Positions 56,394 to 64,000 of a stretch of 64,000 bases of DNA are shown in pieces. The stretch is from positions 22,537,826-22,601,825 of the forward strand of contig OY821791.1 of assembly GCA_963682175.1 (NCBI GenBank), in the 5' to 3' direction. A program made the position numbers and the translations under genes. The stretch's first letter is position 1, and every line of letters starts with the position of its first letter. Below the pieces are notes generated by a model. That model worked only from the letters and a program-made list of their open reading frames with translations. It did no database searches and was not told the origin of the DNA. This stretch comes from Triglochin maritima. Its lineage: Eukaryota > Streptophyta > Magnoliopsida > Alismatales > Juncaginaceae.

Positions 56394-58560
56394 TGTAGGA
56401 TTTCGTGTCCCTATGTATGTATATATTTTAAAATTTTAATATAACATACAAGATCGATTTTCATATTTTCAGCAATTTTATGTACATCTATTTGTGTTTT
56501 ATTCTAATAACATGCAACCTACATTTATTAAAATAATCCACAAAGATAGAATCATACCTAAAGGTTCTCTAAAACCTTTTTGATGATCCAGAGTCACGTT
56601 GCCTGCTGAATCGTCCACGGAATTGCCTCCGAGTGTTCACCAAACTCTAAATAAAGTTAGAGAGAAAGGAGCTAGCCAATGAATCTCTAACAAGGTTTAG
56701 AATCAAGCTAATTACCCCTCTCTAGGCTCCTGAGAATCTTATCTCCAAAACATAAATTTACTAAGAGATTTTCGTGGTGATTAGAGAGATTAGTAAGAGA
56801 AAGAATTTTGCATTAGTTGTTAAATAAGTAGGAGTAAGGGTCTTTTTATAGTCTCCCAAAACATCCTTATCAAGAGCTAGTATTTAGCCATGATCTCTTG
56901 TTTTTCTCTCCTAAAATTAATCTCTACATTCCACATAATCACCTACAAAAAACATTTTAATTAAATTTGGAATTAATCCACCCATGATCGAATTAATCTC
57001 TTAATAATTCAGGCAGAATCGTTCTTGTTCGGTAGACCAAGAATTATTCGGTCAACCGAACCATTCGGTTATAACACGTGTTCGGTGCACCGTGCGCTAG
57101 AAGATCGACCGAATCCGTATGAGAACAATTCCCTGGAAGAATTCGGACGAACCACGTCTTTTACTCGGTCTACCGTTGACCCACCAAAATCGCTCCTACG
57201 ACATAGTCATCGGATGACCAGGTCACCTTCGGTCTACCAAAAATACTACTTTTCGGTTGACCGTGCACACTCGGTTAACCGAACCCGATTGTCCAGGCAC
57301 TCTAGACAATTTAGGTCAACCAATTGCGCTTACCCGTTCCCTATTCGGTTAACCGATCCGAAGATACCCCGGTCGACCGAACCATGAATGGTTCACCGTG
57401 TTTGACCCCGATTTTGCCTTTGTCAAATTTTGGATTTATTTCCAACAAAATTTGATCTTTTGGGGTTTTTAGCAATTCACATCCTATATATATCATCATA
57501 TGTAATATTAAATTATTACACACCATAATATATACCTCATATGAATTTATTATGATTCTAATTATGTCAATTCTCATGACATATTGATTTTAATTAATTC
57601 ACCACATGTGTCCTATTTTCAAATAAAACCCGACACATCATATGAACTTAAAATCAACCTCTTGTTTCCCAGTTTTGTGGTGTGACCTATAGGAGTATTT
57701 AAGCCAAATTGACAGTGATATTAAACACTTAATATCTTAAACTATAAGCGGTATCTAGCTACACATTATAGTCACCCAATTAGCATAGATGTCTTTGTTC
57801 AACCCGAACTAAAACATGATCCATTTAGTGATGTAAGTGCACCACTTGTGTCCGTCCCATGCCACATGATATTAAGAACATATACAAAGTAGAAATGTAT
57901 CACCTTTGTATTATATTCATTTCTTGATCTCTTTAAGCTAATTATAACTGTGTGACTTAACTCAAGTCACATTGTGCACATTATAATTTTGCTTTATCAA
58001 GGGGCCCTCTAATATCATCACTCAATTAAGAGGGGCAATGATAATCGTTTGACTAGCTATCTTTTCCAGCACAATTCATGTTCAACCAACTATTGTCGTT
58101 ATCACTACACTCGTTTGTAGCTTTTGACAATAATCAAATTAAACACTTCTTGAGTGAAAAGATATAAGTCTCATATCTTAGGATCCAAGACACAGTAAAA
58201 CATTAATGACACGAAACACAATTCCATAATGTTTTACTTGTAAGGTCTATTAAATATATAAAAGTAATCTTTTCCTTTTTTATATACTCGTGTCGTTAAT
58301 TATTTGTAGAGCTACAACAATCGATGACCAACACGACAATCTTATCTCGGTAATTAATGTTTCATGTTAACTACCATGATTGTGAATAACTTTTGATTTA
58401 TGTACACCATTATCTTTTAGAGCTCTACAGTTAAGGACCAAGCGCCTCTTCCTTAACACTTCCAAAAGACGAATACTATAATCAAGGAACAAAATATTTG
58501 TACATTCAATTCATAATAAGTGACATATAAAAGTAAAAATTTTAGAACACATTCCTTTCA
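56394..58560 (-). mobile_element. 5' LTR of the copia element (2167 bp)
   Basis: TGTAGGATTT...TTCCTTTCA on the + strand. Matches the 3' LTR except for the extra block there and scattered substitutions. Contains GGTCGACC-type motifs (e.g. 57372). The Athila gag frame runs into it at 58561, which sets the border. Confidence 0.9.
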
Positions 58561-60188
58561 GGAACCTCAGGATTCAGCTCCCTCAGAGATGCATGTATCA
58601 CCTCAGGTCTGCTGACACCAAGAGATGGTGATGATAAGGAAGGCACCCTAATATGGTTATCCACCTCCTTACGAGGCCTCAAAGTAGGAATCACATTAAT
58701 ATGATGGGTTGGTTTAGAGGTAGCATGATGCACTGGTGGCCTCCCTTGAGAATGGGTACCCCGAAGATTCACCTCAGGTTGACTCGGTAACTGGCCCTTC
58801 TCGCGTTCATGGAGCTGATGAGCCAATTGGCTAACTTGCATTTCCAATGCTTTGACCGAATTTTTGCTAGCCGCAAACATGGATTGTGTGCTCTGCATGA
58901 ACGCTTGAAGCGTTTGTTCAAGAGTGGGGTCCTTCGAGTCAACCCGTTGGAGTAGTGGAGTTTGGTTAGAATAACCCGACGATGAGGTCTGAGGAGGTTG
59001 GTAATTATGGTTCTGAGACCTTTGATGTGGAGGTTGGTAGGTCGTCGATGGGCGTGGAGGTTGATAAGGCAGAGGTTGAGGTTGAGCGTGCGAGCTCTGA
59101 TCGTTAGACCCACTAGGCTGCCAAGAGAAGTTAGGATGGTTACGTCATCCCAGGTTGTAGGAGTGACTGTACGGGTCGTTACGGGGCCTCTGTTGATACA
59201 TCGCATTTGCATGCTCAGTATCCCTTGGAGCATAAGCACATTCCAAGTCATCATGGCCCGTAAGTCCACACCTACTACACCTGGGAGTAGCGACCTGGGC
59301 TACAGGAGCTTGGTCCAACTCTAAACTCTCAATCCTACGCATGAGAGCAGCCATTTTCGCCTCAGACATGATAGTTGACTCAACTTGATATGATTCTGCT
59401 CGACCTGAAGATCTGGTGGCTGGTGGCTCTCTAATGGTGTCCCACTCAAAGGTACGTTCAGCCATTAACTCATAAGTGTATCATGCCTCATTGATGGGTT
59501 TCATTTGGAAATCACCCTAACACATCGACACCAACAATGTGCGGGTGTTGTAGTTGACACCCTCATAAACAATCTGGCACAGCTGCCATAGCTCAAGTCC
59601 ATGATGAGGGCACTGCTGGAGAAGGTCCTTGAACCTCTCAACGAAAGCATGAAAAGATTTGGTCTCAGTCTGATACATTTTATGTATCTGGTGTCGTATC
59701 TATTGAGTTTTCCTTTGAGGAAATAATCTCTTCAGAAATACGGTCACAAAGTCATCCCAAGACCGAATAGAGCTCGCCGGGAGGCTGTACATCCATTTCT
59801 TCGCGTTATCCTTCAACGCGAAAGAAATCATCCTCAACCGGACTGAATCCTCGTCAAGTTGTTGAAGCTTGAACACGGAGCATACTTCCTCGAATTCGCG
59901 TATAAAAATATACGGATCCTCCTTATTGGCAGTAAAGGTTGGAAGCATGCTCACATATTGAGGTTTCAGCTCATAATTGTTCCCACGAGCTGGGGGAAGA
60001 ACTATGCAAGAAGGTTGTGCGGCCTGAACAGGATGGGTCTGCTCCCACAAAGTCATCCGTCTATCCTGTCGAGCTAAAGGTGGTGGTGCACCAAGAACTC
60101 GATCCTGACCGAATCCCTCTTCCTCTCGAATCAGAGGAGGAGGAGAAGGAGGTGTACATGGTGGTGGGAGTGGATCGAGGTAATCCAT
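58561..60188 (-). pseudogene. Athila-like gag, broken
   Basis: From about MDYLDPLPPP at 60188: a proline-rich start, then NNYELKPQYVSMLPTFTANK, PYIFIREFEEVCSVFKLQQL, LRMISFALKDNAKKWMYSLP and FVTVFLKRLFPQRKTQ, the Athila/Tat-type capsid. A stop at 59697-59699 is followed in frame by KMYQTETKSFHAFVERFKDL and two more stops near 59520 and 59480. Next come MAERTFEWDTIREPPATRSS, a CCHC knuckle CSRCGLTGHDDLECA (about 59240-59285), a Gln/Pro-rich stretch with a stop at about 59144, the coiled-coil-like SVKALEMQVSQLAHQLHERE, and TLRPRKEVDN. It is cut at PEVPE by the copia LTR. The next gag residues on the other side start only at YAKVLK (48150). Confidence 0.85.
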
Positions 60189-60589
60189 GTATGGAACCCG
60201 GTCTCCCCCGTCACCTTGTCCCGATGCACCTTACTAACTAATGCATGATCGAAACATGCATGAATGAGAGATTTAGGTACACGTACCTCACGCCAGCAAT
60301 CAACAACAAAAAATGTAAAGCAAAGAAAAGGCAAATGCGTGCAAGGTCTACAAATGATGTACGAAGTCTAATCTTTTGCTTTGAGTTTTATGGTCCAAGT
60401 TGATTAAAGGGGTTTGAAATTAAATCTGGGAGCAAACTAAAAGTCACATCTTGCAAGATGGTGCTCCAAGATAACTACAATGAAATAAACAACCACCAGA
60501 ACAAAATTGGGACAAATTGAAGCTCACCAGGCCACCAATTAGTGGTTTCAGACCGCCGATTGGCGCTCCCTATGGCGCAATTGTTCCAC
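60189..60589 (-). other. Leader of the Athila-like element
   Basis: AT-rich, no gene. A clear primer-binding site was not found. CTCCCTATGGCGCA at about 60569-60582 reads on the - strand as TGCGCCATAGGGAG, loosely like the TGGCGCC-type site used by some gypsy elements, but the match is weak. Confidence 0.4.
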
Positions 60590-62007
60590 TAGTTTCTCCA
60601 GTAGTTTTAATGTAGGTTGTAGTGTAATGATAAGTGAGTAGTTTCATCCCCATTTGGGGGGGTGGAGAAATGTGTGATTCGATCATGTGGTGTATTAGTT
60701 GTGTGTTAACTTAATCCCTTGAGCCTTATATGATTTCCATAACTATCTAATGGGATTGCACTCTTGTCTTTGATATGCTAATGCTCTTGCATGAAGCTTA
60801 GCTTATGCTTAGATTAGTGGACCTATTTTATGGTGAATGATAAGGTTAGGATATGGATGGAATTGATGAAGGAAACATAATTTGTAGTTGCATGTACTCT
60901 TGTTGCCTTTACGTTGGTTAATTCCTTGTATGTTTTAATGATAATATGCTATCTTATTTCATGTGGAGGCATAGTAGGGTCTACTCTTTATACATGAGTT
61001 CATTTAGTTTCATTCCAATTATTGTCTTGTATGTTTTAATGATATTGTGTTATCTTAATTCATGTGGAGGCAAAGTTGGATGTAGTTTTATGATTTTCAT
61101 GCACTACATATTGTGATGAGTTTAATTGAACACACATACACATATCTTTGTATTCACACTCTTTTATCCACCCCCCAAATGGGGATGGAACTACTCACTT
61201 ATCATTACACTATAACCTACATTAAAATGAAACATTCTACTGAAATGAAATTAAACTAAGCAAGAAAGAAATATTAAAGAAACTAAAAGTACATAAAACA
61301 AAAGAAGCATGCAAGCATATGAAAGGAAATTAAACTAAGAAAGAAACAATATAACTAAAGAAAAACATCTATTATAACTCACTCAATGACAAGTAGCCTC
61401 TCTCCACCAGCATTTTTGCTTCAAGGCTTTTACTCCTAGTACAAGAGAGGAGGCCACCAAGAGAGAGATGGGGTACAAGAGAGGAGGGAGAGTTCTATTC
61501 ATAGCCATAGAAAAAGGTAATCTGGGACAATCCCCCAGTATGGGACTAAACAAATACCACAAATAGACTAAACACACTCTAATACACGCCCCACATAACT
61601 TAGCGGATCCGGACCAAAAGAGACCGCCAATTAGCGGTCTTGGACCTCTAATTAGCGGTTTGCAGTGTTCGGATCGCTCTGGATTTTGTTCTGGGCTTTT
61701 CTGGATGTATTTGTCGGTCTTTGATGCATCTACTTCGCTTCTTGGAGCTCCGACCCGAATAGAATTGCCAAAATACTCCCCATGATGGCGTGGAGTATTC
61801 TTGTTTGCTCATTGGTCCTTCTATCTTGCATTCAGGTCCTCGAGTCTCTCAATTCTATCCTTTTTCCTGCTTTTAGGTTCTTTCATGCCTCTTCTCTTCA
61901 AACCTATTTATTTCTGAAATTCAAACATATAGCTCGTTACGTAGCATTGTTTAGGTGGAAGATAATGGATATAAGATACAAATGTAAGCATGAAATGATG
62001 GCAATCA
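60590..62007 (-). mobile_element. 5' LTR of the Athila-like element, rearranged
   Basis: 61165-62007 is collinear with 44676-45511. But 60593-61160 is inverted relative to the 3' LTR: it is the reverse complement of about 44161-44740. As a result 60593-60670 and 61165-61240 form an inverted repeat around ~490 bases. The first ~200 bases of the normal LTR start are missing. Ends GGCAATCA followed by CCAAA. Confidence 0.85.
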
Positions 62008-62012
62008 CCAAA
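62008..62012. repeat. Target-site duplication CCAAA, right
   Basis: Partner of 43955-43959. Confidence 0.85.
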
Positions 62013-62441
62013 CGAACCTCAGGATCTTCAAGACTCGTGACTATTTGTCATGATTGCAAGTCACATCTTGTCGTTGTTCCAATCGCTACCAAATGTTTGG
62101 ATTTGAGTAGAAGGCTTTCGACACAAAAACACGAACTAGACATGATACCATAATGTGTACATGGATATATGAAAATATGCAATATATATTGGATAACATT
62201 ACATATATATTTTAGTTTTTAATAACAGGCTCAATTTAAAATTTTAATGTCAATTTATTGTCATAGACTCATGATTTTTGTAAGTCGAAAATAACTCATT
62301 ACTCATGAGCCATGGACCAAATGTCTACAAACAAAGAAAACCTCTTTTGGTCATAAACATTGAACAATGAAGATGGTCCTAACTTTAATTTGAGTTGTAA
62401 GTTTAAGTTTTATTTGTTTATAGGTTAAAATTTAATAAATT
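62013..62441. other. Background sequence, nothing recognised
   Basis: Flanks the Athila-like element. The open frame 61782-62153 that crosses the LTR border is therefore a chance fusion. Confidence 0.45.
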
Positions 62442-62459
62442 CACTGTTGGAAAATACGG

Positions 62460-62720
62460 TTACTACGTCGCCATGACTACGTCGTATTTCGAGAATCCAA
62501 CATGGTATTCAGTGAACCATTTTGGCAGCTGAAAATCTGTCGTGATGTTAGACTTACCACGTTGAACAGTTTACGACCGACGTGAATGTCCGCGTTACCA
62601 TGTTGACCTTAAAATGTTCGACGTGCACAAATCTGGTTGTAGGCTTATAACGTCGGATAGTTTACGACCGACGTGAATGTTCACATTACCACGTCGGTCG
62701 TAATATGTTAATCAAAAATC
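62460..62720. repeat. Subterminal repeats of CACTA 3
   Basis: Units of TACGACCGACGTGAATGT and its complement recur (62572, 62665, and related near 62465, 62540, 62620, 62690) in both orientations. Confidence 0.75.
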
Positions 62721-63211
62721 AATGTGGTGTATATTAACTTGTATTGGCTGGTATTTCTCAAGCATTTGTCATATATTTACGGAATGTTATTTAGTTGTCC
62801 AAACTGGTAATTCTAGTTAGCAATTTTGGTGGACTAAAATGTGTAGGGATTAACCACGTTGTTTCTTAGGTTAACCGATGTGGTAAACTCTAATTGTTTT
62901 AGTAAATTGTAATGCATTGTCATATTTAATATTCAACCCAAAATCAAACACACAAACTAACAAACCTAATCACGAGCTAGACAAACCCCATTTTTCCCCA
63001 TACCTTGGTTAGCTCCACCCAACTGATCGGTCTGTTCCGACCGACCAACCCCGATCGATCACCCTTGCCTGACAAACCTCGACCATCTTTTAATTTCAGC
63101 ACTTGCTCACGAATGTGCGATCAATACTTTCATTTGCAACAAAATGTAATTACTCTAATTTAAAGGACTCATTTTAATTAGTTTCCAGAGAGAAAATATC
63201 AAACTTTTGTG

Positions 63212-63372
63212 TTAGGGGTGTGCAACCGGACCAGAAATTTCTCCAGGGTCTGGTCCGATCCATGACCGGTTTTTTGTATTAAGAAATTTAAAAAAACAAA
63301 ACCAGACCGGACTGAAACCGGTCTGACCCTAGGGTCCGGACCGGAACCTGGACTGGTATATACTCACCACTA
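63212..63372. mobile_element. Small hAT-type MITE (about 161 bp)
   Basis: Left end TTAGGGGTGTGCA, right end (reversed) TAGTGGTGAGTA, flanked by CTTTTGTG and CTTTTGTT, seven of eight identical. The interior is rich in inverted ACCGG/CCGGT motifs and folds on itself. It sits in the leader of CACTA 3. Confidence 0.65.
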
Positions 63373-63537
63373 CTTTTGTTTGTTTGAAATTTGTAATGGA
63401 ACAGTATTTTATGGACTTGAATATGTTGTTCTGTTGATGTTTGATTGTTTATTGGTAGTAGAAGTTTTTGAGGACTAAGAATCGAAATTTATATCTATCT
63501 TAACATTCAGATTCTTCCTCTTTATTTGTAGAAAATT

Positions 63538-63657
63538 ATGGATCGAAAATAGATTTTTGCTAGTAGATTGAGTGATGTGTACAAGGTCGGGGCTGATGAA
63601 TTTCTACAATTTGCCCTGCAGAATGCAGATGCTAGAAAGGAGAGAAAGGTATTATGT
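63538..63657 (+). pseudogene. First exon of TNP2-like transposase, CACTA 3
   Basis: Starts MDRK, a stop (TAG) where Trp is usual, then IFASRLSDVYKVGADEFLQF and ALQNADARKERK, followed by a probable splice donor (GGTATT). This is the start of the plant transposase-associated domain (PF13963 type), which usually begins MDRxWM. The single stop blocks translation from this ATG. Confidence 0.75.
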
Positions 63658-63711
63658 TAATGTAGAAGTTGTTTTGACATGTTCTTAGGAGATGTATAAA
63701 AAATTATAAAA

Positions 63712-64000
63712 ACTCATTTGTTCGAAAAGGTTTTGACGAAAGATATACTCATTGGATGAGACACGGTGAAAATGAAATAAGTACTGAAAAAGAAGGTGAT
63801 CATAGTGAACTGTTAGAAGATAGGATCCGAGATGTTGCCGACAATTATTGTGATAAACATGACGTACTTGGTAGTGTACTGTCTGACAATGAAAGACCAT
63901 TATATCCTGATTGCACGGAGTTCAGTAAGTTGTTCATAGTTTTAAGGTTGTATACCCTCAAAGCAATAAATGATTGGAGTGATGTCAAATTCACTACCCA
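63712..64000 (+). pseudogene. TNP2-like transposase N-terminal region, CACTA 3 (cut by window end)
   Basis: Frame reads FVRKGFDERYTHWMRHGENE, EDRIRDVADNYCDKHDVLGS, VLSDNERPLYPDCTEFSKL and LRLYTLKAINDWSDVKF. It aligns with 7682-7975 in CACTA 1 (FEKGFDPRYRQWIWHGENE, LLSDNEKPLYKGCTKF). No stop was found in this part, so only the exon-1 stop marks it as broken within the window. Confidence 0.8.

Larger units (their letters stand above)
48160..58560 (-). mobile_element. Ty1/copia element with an extra leader fragment
   Basis: On the - strand: 5' LTR (58560-56394), primer site, leader, gag-pol, polypurine tract, 3' LTR (50729-48422), then a second primer site and about 260 bases of leader (48421 to about 48160). 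No target duplication flanks it (GGAAC on one side, AAATG on the other). LTR lengths differ, 2167 and 2308 bases. Lineage within copia is not certain. Confidence 0.85.
43960..62007 (-). mobile_element. Athila-like Ty3/gypsy element without pol, with nested copia
   Basis: Ends TGATTG...CAATCA, exact inverted hexamers, with CCAAA on both sides. On the - strand: rearranged 5' LTR (about 60590-62007), gag (60188 to about 58561), nested copia with deletion of part of gag, aspartic protease (48157-47723), a short remainder, a long non-coding 3' region, and 3' LTR (45511-43960). RT, RNase H and integrase are absent, so it is a non-autonomous derivative. Athila assignment rests on gag and on the protease motif DLGASVNLL. 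Confidence 0.85.
62442..64000 (+). mobile_element. CACTA element 3, 5' part (runs off the window)
   Basis: Probable end CACTGTTGGAAAATACGG at 62442 (a CACTG variant), subterminal repeats to 62720, leader to 63537, and TNP2 N-terminal exons to the window end. The 3' half is outside the window. Confidence 0.65.

Noticed and set aside
61782..62153. Open frame of 123 codons across the Athila LTR end
   Set aside because: Crosses the LTR border at 62007 and the target duplication, so it is a chance fusion.

Overview
This window is a piece of plant nuclear genome made almost entirely of transposable elements, many inserted inside one another. I see no intact cellular gene, no rRNA, no tRNA gene and no CRISPR array. 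The evidence for a flowering plant is the mix of families: a Tekay/Del-type chromovirus (Ty3/gypsy), an Athila-like Ty3/gypsy element, Sirevirus-like and other Ty1/copia elements whose primer-binding sites match initiator-Met tRNA, CACTA (En/Spm) elements coding TNP2-type transposase, a PF03004-type protein and a Ulp1-like protease, plus hAT and Mutator-like DNA elements. The species cannot be named from the sequence. Dense, nested, decayed elements suggest repeat-rich intergenic or heterochromatic DNA.

Layout from left to right. 1-1359 is part of a Tekay-related LTR that sits in the left LTR of a Sirevirus-like element without pol (1360-5284). That element interrupts an old copia LTR, whose remnants lie at 5285-5831 and 27600-28334. 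The same copia LTR is also interrupted by a large CACTA element (about 5832-27599, + strand). Inside this CACTA a ~2-kb coding block is duplicated in tandem (9876-11920 and 13108-25320). An Athila-like LTR fragment (11916-13107) fills the junction, and copy B is split by a young 10.2-kb Tekay-type chromovirus (13782-23946, - strand, ACCTT target duplication).

28335-43954 holds a fragment of another CACTA gene (- strand). It is split by a second CACTA (29410-38623), which itself carries a Sirevirus-type LTR, a fold-back Mutator-like element and an Athila-like LTR. Next come a truncated Sirevirus fragment (38655-39788) and a hAT remnant (40130-42775). The hAT is split by a Mutator-like element loaded with a 22-bp satellite.

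43955-62012 is an Athila-like element on the - strand with a CCAAA target duplication. It lacks pol. Its gag is interrupted by a degenerate copia element (about 48160-58560) that carries an extra leader fragment. 62442-64000 is the start of a third CACTA element with a TNP2 N-terminal coding region and a small hAT-type MITE.

Nothing here looks active as it stands. Every long coding region has stops or frameshifts. The Tekay-type element is closest to intact, with a single one-base frameshift in RT. The parts worth attention are the rearrangements (tandem duplication with filler, template-switch inversion, microhomology junction), the satellite-bearing Mutator-like element, and a self-complementary GGTCGACC-type motif found in several unrelated elements.
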